A stretch of DNA of 64,000 nucleotides from Pseudomonas koreensis (GCF_025447595.1 NZ_JAOEJU010000001.1:124001-188000); one strand, 5' to 3'. Shown: positions 1 through 9,046, counted from the stretch's first letter. Program-made: numbers and translations. The notes: generated from the letters alone by a model not told the origin.

Positions 1-125
1 CGATTCAGGCCAAAGGCTTTGACCTCGATCTGCACTTCGTCCGCAGCGGGCGCCGGGACGTCGACGTTTTCCAGTTTCAGGACGCTCGCGTCACCGTATT
101 CATGAATCCTGACAATGCGTGCCAT
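1..125 (-). CDS. Zinc-type alcohol dehydrogenase / quinone oxidoreductase family protein (N-terminal fragment)
   Basis: Only the first 41 codons lie in the window; the rest continues past the left edge. The N-terminus reads MARIVRIHEYGDASVLKLEN and goes on through a VDVPAP segment and a VKAFGLNR segment. This is the usual start of the GroES-like domain of zeta-crystallin/quinone oxidoreductases (MDR superfamily), where 'G..EVL...VPxPxxxEV.I.VKA.G.N' is the recurring pattern. The gene is divergent from the LysR regulator that starts 126 bp away, a common pairing in Pseudomonas in which the regulator controls the oxidoreductase. The substrate cannot be inferred. Confidence 0.75.
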   Translation of the reverse strand, partial: MARIVRIHEYGDASVLKLENVDVPAPAADEVQIEVKAFGLN

Positions 126-251
126 GTATGCCTCCTCGCTTATCAATGAAATCCCACTTTGGTGGTTCAGTGGAGTGGGCACCAATTTAGGCTTTGGCCG
201 GGGTCGGATAAAGGCCTAGGATGGCGCAACACTAGAAACAACGAGTTTCCA

Positions 252-1145
252 ATGGATCGTCTCACACTGATGTCCACTTTCGTCAAAGCCGTGGAGCTGG
301 GCTCCTTCAGCGCCGTGGCGGATGAACTCAATCTGTCCCCTCAGATGGTCGGCAAACAGGTGAAAATGCTCGAGCAACACTTGGGCGTTTCGCTGCTCAA
401 TCGCACCACCCGCAAGCAAAGCCTTACCGATTTCGGCCGCACGTTCTATCAACGGGCGAAGCTGATCCTGGCCGACATGGACGCCGCCGAAGAAATGGCC
501 GCCGTGACCCGAGGCGTGCCCAGCGGCCGGTTGCGGATCAATGCGCCGGTTACCTTCGGCGTCAGCACGCTGTCGCCCCGGTTGCTGGAGTATATGGTCC
601 GGTATCCGCAGGTGTCCGTGGACCTGACGCTGTCCAATGAACTGGTCGATCTGCTGGACGGCGGCTACGACGTGGTCTTTCGCATCGGCGAACTCGCGGA
701 CAGCAGTCTGAAGGCCTTGCCGCTGACGCCGTATCACATGGTGCTGTGCGCGGCGCCGTCCTATCTCGCACGTCGCCCACCCATCACCACCCCTTGGGAT
801 CTTCAGGAGCATGAATGCCTGGCATTCGCCTACTCGGACGGACGCTCACACCTGCGCTTCGAAGGCCCGGAAGGTGTTATCGATGTGCCGATTAAAAGCC
901 GTTTGACGATTAATCAGGGCGATCCGTTGCTGTCCGGGGCCGTGGCAGGGCTGGGTGTGGTGATGTTGCCGCTGGAGCTGGTCAAGGATGCATTGCGAAG
1001 CGGCACGCTGGTCAGTCTGCTGCCGCAGTACAAGGTGCCGGTTTCGCCGATGAACCTTCTGTACGCGCCGGATCGGCGGCTGACGCCGAAGGTGCGGAGT
1101 TTTATTGATTTTGTGCGTGTAGCGTTTGGACAAGAGCTGCGTTGA
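252..1145 (+). CDS. LysR-family transcriptional regulator
   Basis: A 297-aa protein with an N-terminal winged helix-turn-helix (residues about 1-60; MDRLTLMSTFVKAVELGSF, then S-AV-ADELNLSPQMVGKQVKMLE) and a C-terminal effector-binding fold. The pattern 'LLNRTTR' and the early 'RLRINAPVTFG' are typical of the LysR subgroup that often regulates an adjacent oxidoreductase or efflux gene. The ATG at 252 is chosen because the LysR HTH begins directly there; an upstream in-frame start at 159 would add 31 residues with no family similarity. It is divergent from the MDR oxidoreductase at the left edge and probably controls it. The effector is unknown. Confidence 0.9.
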   Translation: MDRLTLMSTFVKAVELGSFSAVADELNLSPQMVGKQVKMLEQHLGVSLLNRTTRKQSLTDFGRTFYQRAKLILADMDAAEEMAAVTRGVPSGRLRINAPVTFGVSTLSPRLLEYMVRYPQVSVDLTLSNELVDLLDGGYDVVFRIGELADSSLKALPLTPYHMVLCAAPSYLARRPPITTPWDLQEHECLAFAYSDGRSHLRFEGPEGVIDVPIKSRLTINQGDPLLSGAVAGLGVVMLPLELVKDALRSGTLVSLLPQYKVPVSPMNLLYAPDRRLTPKVRSFIDFVRVAFGQELR

Positions 1146-1197
1146 GTGATGACTGAACGATCAGAGATCTGTCGCAACAATTTCCCCGAATCCGGGC

Positions 1198-1226
1198 TTC
1201 ACATACTTTCGCCACTCATCGACAAT
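1198..1226 (+). promoter_or_regulatory. Candidate sigma70 promoter upstream of the tRNA
   Basis: TTCACA at 1198-1203 and GACAAT at 1221-1226 are separated by 17 bp and lie 11 bp before the first tRNA base. The spacing is ideal and each hexamer is close to TTGACA/TATAAT. No terminator is visible between the tRNA and the 758-aa gene, so one transcript could carry both. This is judged by eye only. Confidence 0.45.
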
Positions 1227-1237
1227 GCGCGCTCTGT

Positions 1238-1312
1238 TCCGGGGTAGTTCAGCGGTAGAACACTCGGCTCCTAACCGGGTGGGCGCTGGTTCGAATCCAG
1301 CCCCCGGACCCA
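1238..1312 (+). tRNA. tRNA-Arg(CCU)-like, with non-canonical acceptor end
   Basis: A full cloverleaf can be drawn. The acceptor is TCCGGGG (1238-1244) with CCCCGGA (1302-1308). The D stem is GTTC/GAAC with a 7-nt AGCGGTA loop. The anticodon stem CTCGG/CCGGG holds loop CTCCTAA, giving anticodon CCT (1270-1272), which reads AGG. The variable loop is 5 nt. The T stem GCTGG/CCAGC holds loop TTCGAAT. CCA is encoded at 1310-1312. Oddities are the U1-A72 first pair and C at discriminator position 73. Bacterial tRNA-Arg normally has A or G at position 73, and C73 is typical of tRNA-His, but there is no G at position -1 here. The body is compact (72 nt before CCA). It may be a non-standard or orphan tRNA rather than the housekeeping Arg isoacceptor. 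A large unrecognised gene starts 24 bp after the CCA. Confidence 0.85.
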
Positions 1313-1336
1313 CTACATAGTAGGTCACAAGGAAGT

Positions 1337-3613
1337 ATGTCCAGGCTTGAGGGTGAATCGGATGCGCTCATCGGAGTAAACGCCGGTTATGCGCACTTTC
1401 AACTGTCTCGCGCGCTCACTGCACGCGACAACGACGCCAGTCCGAAAGCACTTGCCCGGATCGAACGCTGGCAAAAGGTTCTCGAAAACCTGATGCATGG
1501 CCGTGCACTGTATGGCTCGCGGACTCCGTTTGCCGACCTGCCCGAATGGATCACGCTGGAAGTGGCCACTGGCGGCTTTGCAACGGGCAACCTTCTGGCC
1601 GGTGGCGAGTTGACCGCTCATGAGCGCCAGTTGGCGTCATCGATTCCCGGCATTCGAGCGGGTTACGAACGGCTCGATTTGAATAGGTGGCATCTTTCAG
1701 ACGAAGGCGTCAGAACGCTGCAAGAGCGATTGACGAACGAAGACTATCGGATCGATGTACCGGAAGAGGCTGCGTTGCTGACAGTGGCCTGGTTTCTGGG
1801 GCAACAACGCGTCGAAGAAGCCAGGACGTTGATTGAGCAGATCGCTCCTTTCTTCGAACGAGTGCGTTTCTTTCCCGCGGCAGCCAACGAGCGCCCGCTC
1901 TCGATGGTTGAAGTTGAAGTTTTCAACGCTGGCCAAATCAGCCTGCGCCTGTCCGTCCTTTTACCCCAGCCTCGTCTTACCGTTCAAAAGCATGTTGTTG
2001 AGCGCAGGTTGCCTCTCTACGACGCGGCGGTCTCGCTTTTCCTTCTGACGTACAACGATGGTTGGCCTTGCAGGTATTACCCTGAAGGCTGGTTCGAGCG
2101 CGCTTCGGTGCTTTGTACAGAGTTTGATAACGCCACTGAGGCTGATCCTCGCCGCACAAGTGACCCAAGGGATCGGGTGGCGGAATTGCTGGCGCTGCTC
2201 AAGCAATGCGCCATTGATCCAGCATCGCTAACGGGGCGCCAGGTTGGGCGCATTCGCAGAATCGTCGACGACTTTGTAGCCAAGCATGGACATCCAGAGT
2301 CAGAAGATCATTCCAGCAAGCGCGCACAGCAGCGTCATCACGTATCAGCTTCGGCACACTATCTGATTGCCAAGGCTGCTTCCGCGCGCCTGGCGAGATA
2401 TCCAGTCTCGGAAGGCATCTCTGATTTCGCGCCGTTACTGACGCCTATCACCAACGAAGAGGCGAAGGTTTATTCATTGAAGGAGGGTGAGACTATTCCT
2501 CCTTCGGTTCGTCGACGCCTCGAACGTTGCCGAAAGGGAACGGTTGCAGAGTTGATTGACCATGGCGTCATCACATCCGCAGATACAGTGGCGAAAGTGC
2601 TGCCGGCGATGACGGCACAGATCTGTAGCGCCGGATATCGAGATGTCGCGGTGCGGGCACTGTCCGTCGCTACCTATCGTGCTTTCAGGTGTCGACGCTC
2701 TCTATTGCTGCTGAACATGCAGCGTCAGGTGAAAATCGATGACTTGCCTTGGGTGAAAGCCCTGGAGACCGAGTACGAGGCTGGTGCTCTGGCGATTGAA
2801 GGTGCCAGACAGGCTTTGATCGAAGCGTCCGCGTTGACCCTTGCTGCATTTCCTCAGGCCATTCTGCCAAACAAGTTGCTTCAGGAGTTTTCCTCGCTTG
2901 CCGAATCGGCCAAGCTGGATCTGCCCTTCGTAGAAGAGATCGCGGCTGACATTTTCATGGGCGCTTTCTCCGGCAAGTTCGTGAAGGCTGCCAAGCGTTC
3001 AGTCCGGTTGATGGGCGGATCTCTTTACGCACGCTATTACGATATCGATATGGATCAGTTGGCTGCACTATCCGAGCAGCGAAATTCACGAAGCAATAGT
3101 GATGTGCTGGCTGGTTTGTGCGCGCGGCGGGCGAATGCCGATATCGGTAGATGGAGTCCGGCAAACAACGGCACGATCATCGAACAGCAACAGATATTGA
3201 CCACGCAAAACCTGGCAATCCTGTTTGATGATTTGGGCCTGAAGAGGTTGCTACATGACCGTTTGGGCTCAATGGCCGAGGCATGTTTCAAATGGATATG
3301 CAGTCGGCAGCAGATGCAGATCAAGTTCTACCATGCACGTCTGGTCATGTTGAAAAACACAGCGTATGCGTGGCGCCAGATGATGTTTTACCTGTCGATG
3401 CTGGATCAGTCCCGGTTGGAGAGTGTGCTTGGAAACATTGAGGTGCATTTTGCGGCTCAATCCAGTGCATTTCAGGAGCGATTTCTTCCCGCCATGATCG
3501 GGTTGCGCATGGCGGTATCTGGAAGTCGGTTGACTTTGGCTCACCAAGAGCGTGAGGGAAGTAAGGTTTTTCTCGGGTGGACCACTGAACGGCACTGGCT
3601 GATGCCTTCCTAG
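1337..3613 (+). CDS. Unrecognised 758-aa protein linked to the tRNA
   Basis: I do not recognise the family. The protein looks soluble and largely helical, with no signal peptide or clear transmembrane run and no Walker, HNH, PD-(D/E)XK or HTH motif that I can defend. Visible features are a basic, histidine-containing stretch around residues 315-345 (SSKRAQQRHHVSASAHY), an Arg-rich patch near 395 (PPSVRRRLERCRKG), and scattered Cys with no zinc-finger spacing. The ATG at 1337 follows AAGGA at a good distance and lies 24 bp after the tRNA CCA. The third codon is AGG, the codon read by that tRNA. By my reading eight Arg codons are AGG and five AGA, out of roughly 58 Arg residues, which is high for Pseudomonas. 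The arrangement suggests that the protein acts on, or is controlled by, the tRNA, but this is inference. It could simply be an accessory gene beside a tRNA. Confidence 0.8.
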   Translation: MSRLEGESDALIGVNAGYAHFQLSRALTARDNDASPKALARIERWQKVLENLMHGRALYGSRTPFADLPEWITLEVATGGFATGNLLAGGELTAHERQLASSIPGIRAGYERLDLNRWHLSDEGVRTLQERLTNEDYRIDVPEEAALLTVAWFLGQQRVEEARTLIEQIAPFFERVRFFPAAANERPLSMVEVEVFNAGQISLRLSVLLPQPRLTVQKHVVERRLPLYDAAVSLFLLTYNDGWPCRYYPEGWFERASVLCTEFDNATEADPRRTSDPRDRVAELLALLKQCAIDPASLTGRQVGRIRRIVDDFVAKHGHPESEDHSSKRAQQRHHVSASAHYLIAKAASARLARYPVSEGISDFAPLLTPITNEEAKVYSLKEGETIPPSVRRRLERCRKGTVAELIDHGVITSADTVAKVLPAMTAQICSAGYRDVAVRALSVATYRAFRCRRSLLLLNMQRQVKIDDLPWVKALETEYEAGALAIEGARQALIEASALTLAAFPQAILPNKLLQEFSSLAESAKLDLPFVEEIAADIFMGAFSGKFVKAAKRSVRLMGGSLYARYYDIDMDQLAALSEQRNSRSNSDVLAGLCARRANADIGRWSPANNGTIIEQQQILTTQNLAILFDDLGLKRLLHDRLGSMAEACFKWICSRQQMQIKFYHARLVMLKNTAYAWRQMMFYLSMLDQSRLESVLGNIEVHFAAQSSAFQERFLPAMIGLRMAVSGSRLTLAHQEREGSKVFLGWTTERHWLMPS

Positions 3614-3640
3614 ATATCGGAAAGCTCCAGGCGAAACGAA

Positions 3641-3667
3641 AGGCCTGCCTTCAAAAGCAGGCTTTTC
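3641..3667 (+). terminator. Rho-independent terminator after the 758-aa gene
   Basis: GCCTGC (3644-3649) pairs with GCAGGC (3658-3663) across an 8-nt loop and is followed by TTTT. It lies 30 bp after the stop of the unrecognised gene and faces the converging xyl operon. Confidence 0.65.
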
Positions 3668-3690
3668 GCATTTCCAGAGATGCCTTCATT

Positions 3691-4827
3691 TCACCGCCGC
3701 CCGGTCCGCGTACTCACATCCACCCAAACAGCCAGCACCAGAATGCTGCCCTTGACGATCATCTGCCAGTAACTGTCGACGTCGAGCATCGACATGCCGT
3801 TGTCCAGACTGGTGATGACCAGCGCGCCGAGGAGGGCGCCGTAGACCGTGCCGGAGCCGCCGCGCATCGAGGTGCCGCCGATGAAGCAGGCCGCGATGGC
3901 GTCGAGTTCGCCCATGCTGCCGGCCGAGGGCGAGCCGGCGGCCAGGCGGGCGGTGTTGACCACCCCGGCGAAGGCGCACATCACGCCCATGATTCCGAAA
4001 ATCCAGAGTTTTACGGCCTGCACGTTGATGCCGGAAAGGCGCGTTGCTTCCATGTTGCTGCCCACGGAATAGACGCGTCGGCCGAACACGGTCTGGCTGG
4101 TCACGTAGCTGAATCCGCCCAGCAGGATCAGCAGAAGCAGGACCGGCACGGGAATCCCGTCATAGCTGTTGAGGGTCTGGACAAAGGCGGCCAGCACCGC
4201 GCCAATCAACAACACGCGTGCCACGTCACGCACCAGCGAGTGTGCCGCGAGGCCGTGAAGGGCGCGATTTCGCCGTTGTTTCCAGGTCAGGAACAGCGTC
4301 AGTGCGAACAGGACAACGCCTAGGCTAGTGCCGACGGAGTGCGGTAAATACCCTTGGCCGATGTAGACGAGTTCCGGTGACACCGGGGCGATCGTTGTGC
4401 CGCCAGTGATCCCCAGCAGAATGCCCCGAAAAGCCAGCATGCCCCCCAGCCCCACGATGAACGACGGAATGCGCAGATAGGCCGCCATGTAACCGTTGGC
4501 AAGGCCGATCAGCAGTCCGCACACCACAACAAGGCTCAGGTTCGCCAGCAGCGGTACGTGGTAGACAACATCGAGAATGGCTGCCACGCCACCGAGCAGC
4601 CCCAGCAAGGAGCCGACTGACAGATCGATCTCGCCGCTGATGATGACCAGTACCATGCCGCAGGCGAGAATCCCGGTGATGGACATCTGGCGCAGCAGGT
4701 TGGAGAGGTTGCGCGGTGTCAGGAATCCGCCCTCGGTCTGCCAGCTGAAGAACAGCCAGATAACCGCCACGGCAAACACCAGCGCGAGCATCTTGTAGCG
4801 GGTGAAAAGTTGTTTGACCTGATTCAT
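3691..4827 (-). CDS. xylH: D-xylose ABC transporter permease XylH
   Basis: A 378-aa inner-membrane permease of the sugar (CUT2/ribose-type) ABC family that forms the channel for periplasmic D-xylose uptake. Multiple hydrophobic helices are visible, along with the conserved CUT2 segments 'GEIDLSVGSLLG' and 'GIMGVMCAFAGVVNTARL', and the late glycine-rich 'IAACFIGGTSMRGGSGTVYGALLG' region. Its length fits XylH, which is longer than RbsC. The ATG abuts the TAA of xylG with no gap, so translation is probably coupled. It is the last gene of xylA-xylF-xylG-xylH. The gene order makes xylose the likely substrate, though other pentoses cannot be excluded. Confidence 0.9.
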   Translation of the reverse strand: MNQVKQLFTRYKMLALVFAVAVIWLFFSWQTEGGFLTPRNLSNLLRQMSITGILACGMVLVIISGEIDLSVGSLLGLLGGVAAILDVVYHVPLLANLSLVVVCGLLIGLANGYMAAYLRIPSFIVGLGGMLAFRGILLGITGGTTIAPVSPELVYIGQGYLPHSVGTSLGVVLFALTLFLTWKQRRNRALHGLAAHSLVRDVARVLLIGAVLAAFVQTLNSYDGIPVPVLLLLILLGGFSYVTSQTVFGRRVYSVGSNMEATRLSGINVQAVKLWIFGIMGVMCAFAGVVNTARLAAGSPSAGSMGELDAIAACFIGGTSMRGGSGTVYGALLGALVITSLDNGMSMLDVDSYWQMIVKGSILVLAVWVDVSTRTGRR

Positions 4828-6384
4828 TTACGCGGACTTCCGATCTTTATTGTTATGGCTGTCAGGCTGGCTGAGTGCGGCAGCGAGCACCTGTTCCTGA
4901 GTGAGGTCATGGTTGATGAAATCGCCCTGCAACCGGCCTTCGCCGATCACCAGTACGCGGTCGGAAACGCCGAGCACTTCGGCCAGTTCCGAAGACACCA
5001 TGATGATCGACACGCCTTCGGCCGCCAGCATTCCCATCAACTTGTAGATCTCGTACTTGGCGCCGACATCCACGCCTCGGGTCGGCTCGTCGAGAATCAG
5101 GACGCGGGGTCTGGCCAGCAGCATCTTGGCCAGCACGGCTTTCTGCTGATTGCCGCCGGACAGGCTGGTGATCGGCAGGAACGGGCTCGCGGTCTTGAGG
5201 TGCAGGCGCGAGATTTCCCGATCGATGCTGCCCAGCTCGGCTTCGGCATCGATGCGGGTCAGTTTCGAGAAACTGTCCAGCACGGCCAGGGTGATGTTCT
5301 GGCCGACACCCAGGTCTGGAATGATCCCCTGGCGCTTGCGGTCTTCGGGCACCAGACACAAGCCTGCACGGATTGATTTGAGCGGCGTGCGGGTGTCGAC
5401 GAGTTGGCCATCCAGCCACACTTCACCTTCATGACGACCGGGGTAGGCGCCGTATAACGCGGTCACCAGCTCGGTGCGGCCTGCACCGACCAGCCCGGCG
5501 ATGCCGAGGATTTCCCCGCGTTTGAGGGTGAACGAAATATCGTCGACCCGTTTACGTGCGGGATTGTCGACGTCGTAGCAGGTGATGTGGCGCGCCTCGA
5601 AGATCACCTCGCCAATGTCATGCGGCTCGGTGGGGTAGAGGTTGCTCATTTCCCGGCCGACCATCTGGGTGATGATCTGGGGAATATCCATGTTTTCCAT
5701 GGCGGTCGTTGCGATGTGTCTGCCGTCGCGGATCACCGAAATGGTGTCACACACGGCGGCCACTTCATCGAGTTTGTGGGAGATGTAGACACAGGCCACT
5801 CCCTTGGCCTTGAGGTCGCGGATGATGTCCAGCAACACCTCGATTTCCGAACGGGTCAGGGCTGATGACGGCTCGTCGAGGATCAGCAGGCGCGCCTGTT
5901 TGTTCAGGGCCTTGGCGATTTCCACCAGTTGCTGATAACCGCCGCCGTATTGCGAAACCGGTAGCGACACGTTCATGTCCGGCACTTTCAGTTCACGCAT
6001 CAGGGCTTCGGCGCGGTGAATCATCGCCGGGTAATTCATCCGCCCACCCGCCAGCGTCAGCTCATGGCCCATGAAAATGTTTTCGGCCACCGAGAGGTCG
6101 GGAACCAGCGTCAGTTCCTGGTGAATGATGACGATGCCAGCGGCTTCCGTTTCGCTGATCGATTGCGCCTTGAGCGGTTGACCGTCCCAGAGGATTTCAC
6201 CGTCCCAGGTGCCATGGGGATAGACCGCAGACAGGATTTTCATCAGCGTGGACTTGCCGGCGCCATTCTCGCCGCACAGCCCGACACACTCACCCGGCCT
6301 GACCTTGAGGTCGATGCCGTTGAGCGCTTTGACACCGCCGAAGGTTTTGACGATGCCGTTCATTTGCAGCAGGTAGTCGGACAT
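4828..6384 (-). CDS. xylG: D-xylose ABC transporter ATP-binding protein XylG
   Basis: A 518-aa duplicated ABC ATPase that powers xylose import. The first half has Walker [10 protein letters not shown] near residue 40, signature YGGGYQQL and Walker [12 protein letters not shown]. The second half has the degenerate P-loop [10 protein letters not shown] usual in this family, then LSGGNQQK and [16 protein letters not shown]. The start is placed at [10 protein letters not shown] as in known XylG proteins; an ATG 15 nt upstream adds MRALP, and neither start has a strong ribosome site. It lies between xylF, from which it is separated by a REP pair, and xylH, which it abuts. Confidence 0.92.
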   Translation of the reverse strand: MSDYLLQMNGIVKTFGGVKALNGIDLKVRPGECVGLCGENGAGKSTLMKILSAVYPHGTWDGEILWDGQPLKAQSISETEAAGIVIIHQELTLVPDLSVAENIFMGHELTLAGGRMNYPAMIHRAEALMRELKVPDMNVSLPVSQYGGGYQQLVEIAKALNKQARLLILDEPSSALTRSEIEVLLDIIRDLKAKGVACVYISHKLDEVAAVCDTISVIRDGRHIATTAMENMDIPQIITQMVGREMSNLYPTEPHDIGEVIFEARHITCYDVDNPARKRVDDISFTLKRGEILGIAGLVGAGRTELVTALYGAYPGRHEGEVWLDGQLVDTRTPLKSIRAGLCLVPEDRKRQGIIPDLGVGQNITLAVLDSFSKLTRIDAEAELGSIDREISRLHLKTASPFLPITSLSGGNQQKAVLAKMLLARPRVLILDEPTRGVDVGAKYEIYKLMGMLAAEGVSIIMVSSELAEVLGVSDRVLVIGEGRLQGDFINHDLTQEQVLAAALSQPDSHNNKDRKSA

Positions 6385-6426
6385 GGGCAGGGCTCGCATA
6401 ACAAAGACTCACATGGCACTGATCTT

Positions 6427-6516
6427 TGTGGGAGCGAGCCTGCTCGCGAAGGCGTCAGCACATTCAAACGCGATGCAGGCTGAACCACCGTCTTCGCGAG
6501 CAAGCTCGCTCCCACA
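6427..6516. repeat. Paired Pseudomonas REP elements (inverted)
   Basis: TGTGGGAGCGAGCCTGCTCG at 6427-6446 is mirrored by CGAGCAAGCTCGCTCCCACA at 6497-6516. Each unit is itself palindromic, and the two are in head-to-head orientation 50 bp apart. This is the common REP doublet (REPIN) of fluorescent pseudomonads. It sits between xylF and xylG, where it could form an mRNA 3'-stabilising hairpin that makes xylF more abundant than xylGH, as is usual for a binding protein. Confidence 0.9.
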
Positions 6517-6550
6517 AGGGGTTTCGCATAACCAGGGATTGCTGTCTTGG

Positions 6551-7552
6551 TTACTTTCCGGCGATCTGCGCCTTGGTATAGAAGCCGTCCTGTTCCAGCA
6601 GGTCGATGTTGTCCTTGGTCAACGGGGTCGGGGTGAGCAGGATGGTGTCGACTTTTTTGCTGCCGTTGTCGTACTGCGAGCTGTAGGCGGGTTTCTCGTT
6701 GCGAGCAAGTTGCACCGAGAGTTTGGCGGCTTCGGAGGCGATCAGTTTCAGCGGCTTGTACACGGTCATGGTTTGCGTGCCGGCGATTACCCGTTTGACC
6801 GCTGCCAGGTCCGCGTCCTGCCCGGAGATCGGCACCTTGCCGGCCAGTTGCTGAGCGGCAAGGGCCTGAATGGCGCCGCCCGCCGTGGCGTCGTTGGAGG
6901 CGACGATGCCGTCGATTTTGTTGTCGTTGCGGGTCAAGGCGTTTTCAACAATGCTCAGCGCCTCGGTAGGGTTCCATTCCTTCACCCATTGCTGGCCGAC
7001 GATCTTGATATCGCCCTTGTCGATGGCCGGTTGCAGCACTTTCATCTGACCTTCGCGCAGGACTTTCGCGTTGTTGTCGGTGGGCGCGCCACCCAGCAGG
7101 AAGTAATTGCCCTTGGGCGCTGCGTGCAGCACGCCGCTGGCCTGCATTTCCCCGACCTTTTCGTTATCGAAGGAGATGTAGGCGTCGATATCGGCGTTGA
7201 GTATCAGGCGGTCATAGGACACGACCTTGATCCCGGCTTTCTTCGCCTCGGCCACCGCATTGGTCAGCACGGTGGCGTTGAACGGCACGATGACGATGAC
7301 ATCGACGCCACGGGAAATGAGGTTTTCGATTTGCGAAATCTGCTTTTGCTCGTTGGCATCGGCCGACTGCACGAAGACCTTGGCGTCCATTTTTTCCGCC
7401 GCGGCAACGAAGTAATCCCGGTCACGGGACCAGCGTTCCAGGCGCAGATCGTCAATGGAAAAACCGATTTTCGGATGGGCAGAATCGGCCATTACCGGCA
7501 ACGAGAGCAGAGCCAGGGCGCTGGCAAGCAACGTGCGTTTTACGTTCTTCAT
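6551..7552 (-). CDS. xylF: D-xylose-binding periplasmic protein XylF
   Basis: A 333-aa protein with a clear signal peptide (MKNVKRTLLASALALLSLPVMA, cleaved near residue 22), followed by a type I periplasmic-binding fold. The mature start HPKIGFSIDDLRLERWSRDR is diagnostic of XylF, in which the 'DLRxERWxxDRD' segment lines the sugar site. Other matches are 'GVDVIVIVPFNA' and 'GIVASNDATAGGAIQAL'. It feeds the XylGH importer encoded downstream. The leader contains an AANAANAA motif overlapping the region of the ribosome site. Confidence 0.95.
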   Translation of the reverse strand: MKNVKRTLLASALALLSLPVMADSAHPKIGFSIDDLRLERWSRDRDYFVAAAEKMDAKVFVQSADANEQKQISQIENLISRGVDVIVIVPFNATVLTNAVAEAKKAGIKVVSYDRLILNADIDAYISFDNEKVGEMQASGVLHAAPKGNYFLLGGAPTDNNAKVLREGQMKVLQPAIDKGDIKIVGQQWVKEWNPTEALSIVENALTRNDNKIDGIVASNDATAGGAIQALAAQQLAGKVPISGQDADLAAVKRVIAGTQTMTVYKPLKLIASEAAKLSVQLARNEKPAYSSQYDNGSKKVDTILLTPTPLTKDNIDLLEQDGFYTKAQIAGK

Positions 7553-7569
7553 AGTGGTGCGTCCTTTTA

Positions 7570-7577
7570 TTTTTGTT
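7570..7577 (-). promoter_or_regulatory. Hfq/Crc-type CA motif in the xylF leader
   Basis: On the minus strand AACAAAAA lies directly before AAAAGGA and 17 nt before the xylF ATG. AANAANAA is the established Hfq/Crc catabolite-repression target in Pseudomonas. Occurrence by chance in an A-rich leader is possible. Confidence 0.5.
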
Positions 7578-7694
7578 TGAAAGACACGGCCTGACGATGA
7601 ATATCGGGCTGGAGGAACTGTAGAGAATCAGCAGACGCAACGGACTACAGATTTGTCGCGCAAATGTCACAGCGCCCGCAGTCCCCGTTGGCGA

Positions 7695-9011
7695 TCAGCG
7701 ATAGATAAACCGGTTGACGACGTTTTCGAGCATTTCCTGCCGGCCACTGACGGCCTGCGGGTTCAGTTCGTTGGCGAAGGCGTGCTCGGCCAGTGACTGG
7801 AGATTGAACTCGCCTTCCAAAACCGCCTGGCCGAACGGCTGCTGCCAGGCGGCGTAGCGTTGATCCTTGAGTCGTTGAAGCTGGTCGTTCTGCACCATGG
7901 CAGCGGCCCGCTCAAGCGACAGGGCAAGGACGTCCATGGCGCCCACGTGACCATGAAACAGATCGATCTGGTCGAGGCTCTGGCGGCGCATCTTGGAGTC
8001 GAAGTTGAACCCGCCGTTACCGAAACCGCCGGCCTTGAGGATTTCATAGGTGACCAGGGTCATTTCCTCGACGCTGTTGGGGAATTGATCGGTGTCCCAG
8101 CCGTTCTGCGGGTCGCCCCGATTGGCGTCGATGCTGCCGAAAATCCCCAGCGAGACGGCCGTCGCCACTTCGTGATAAAAACTGTGACCGGCCAGGGTCG
8201 CGTGGTTGGCCTCGATGTTGACCTTGATTTCCTTTTCCAGACCGAACTGCTGGAGAAAACCGAACACCGTGGCGCTGTCGTAATCGTATTGGTGTTTGGT
8301 CGGCTCCTGCGGCTTGGGTTCGATCAGCAGGTCGCCTTTGAAACCGATCTTGTACTTGTGCTCGACCACCATGCGCATGAAGCGACCCAGTTGTTCGCGC
8401 TCACGTTTCAAGTCAGTGTTGAGCAGGGTTTCGTAGCCCTCGCGGCCGCCCCACAACACGTAGTTGGAGCCCTTGAGGCGTTGAGTCGCGTTCATGGCGC
8501 TGAAGACCTGGGCAGCGGCGCAGGCGAACACTTCAGGGTCCGGGTTGCTGGCGGCGCCGGCGGCAAAGCGCGGATTGCTGAAGCAATTGGCGGTGCCCCA
8601 CAGCAGCTTGATTCCGCGTTCTTCCTGATGGCGCTCCAGATGATCGAGCATTTGCGCGAAGTGGTTGCGGTACTCCTTCAGCGAGTGGCCTTCGGGGGCG
8701 ACGTCCGTGTCGTGAAAGCAGTAGTAATCGATACCCAGCTTGGAGAAAAACTCGAACGCGGCCTCAGCCTTGCCAATGGCCAGTTCCATGGGGTCACCGG
8801 CGTGTTGCCAAGGACGCTTGAAAGTCCCTGCACCGAACACGTCGGAGCCCGGCCAGACAAAGGTGTGCCAATAGCAGGCAGCCATGCGCAGGTGTTCGCG
8901 CATGGGTTTGCCAAGGATGATTTTGTCGGCGTCGTAATGACGGAAGGCAAGGGGAGAATCGCTGGCAGGACCTTCGTAGCGAATCCGGTCGACATCGGGG
9001 AAGTACGGCAT
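7695..9011 (-). CDS. xylA: Xylose isomerase
   Basis: A 438-aa enzyme that converts D-xylose to D-xylulose using divalent metal. The start at [15 protein letters not shown] matches class II XylA proteins, and GAGGA lies 8 nt upstream; an upstream in-frame ATG at 9068 would add 19 residues that do not fit the family. Key segments seen are '[12 protein letters not shown]' with the catalytic His-Asp pair, '[18 protein letters not shown]', '[16 protein letters not shown]' and '[20 protein letters not shown]' for metal binding. It precedes xylFGH on the same strand and is divergent from xylR. No xylulokinase gene (xylB) is present in the window, so that step must be encoded elsewhere. Confidence 0.96.
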   Translation of the reverse strand: MPYFPDVDRIRYEGPASDSPLAFRHYDADKIILGKPMREHLRMAACYWHTFVWPGSDVFGAGTFKRPWQHAGDPMELAIGKAEAAFEFFSKLGIDYYCFHDTDVAPEGHSLKEYRNHFAQMLDHLERHQEERGIKLLWGTANCFSNPRFAAGAASNPDPEVFACAAAQVFSAMNATQRLKGSNYVLWGGREGYETLLNTDLKREREQLGRFMRMVVEHKYKIGFKGDLLIEPKPQEPTKHQYDYDSATVFGFLQQFGLEKEIKVNIEANHATLAGHSFYHEVATAVSLGIFGSIDANRGDPQNGWDTDQFPNSVEEMTLVTYEILKAGGFGNGGFNFDSKMRRQSLDQIDLFHGHVGAMDVLALSLERAAAMVQNDQLQRLKDQRYAAWQQPFGQAVLEGEFNLQSLAEHAFANELNPQAVSGRQEMLENVVNRFIYR

Positions 9012-9025
9012 TGGCAATGTCCTCG

Positions 9026-9046
9026 TTGTTCTTGGTTGTTGTTCTT
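9026..9046 (-). promoter_or_regulatory. Tandem Hfq/Crc-type CA motifs at the xylA ribosome site
   Basis: On the minus strand AAGAACAA occurs twice (9026-9033 and 9039-9046), with an overlapping AACAACAA (9036-9043). They sit just 5' of the GAGGA site of xylA. Several AANAANAA copies at a ribosome site are the hallmark of strong Hfq/Crc repression in Pseudomonas. Confidence 0.65.

Noticed and set aside
1238..3613. tRNA as an integration site of a genomic island
   Set aside because: No integrase gene and no direct repeat of the tRNA 3' end found by eye downstream; the xyl operon that follows is ordinary chromosome.
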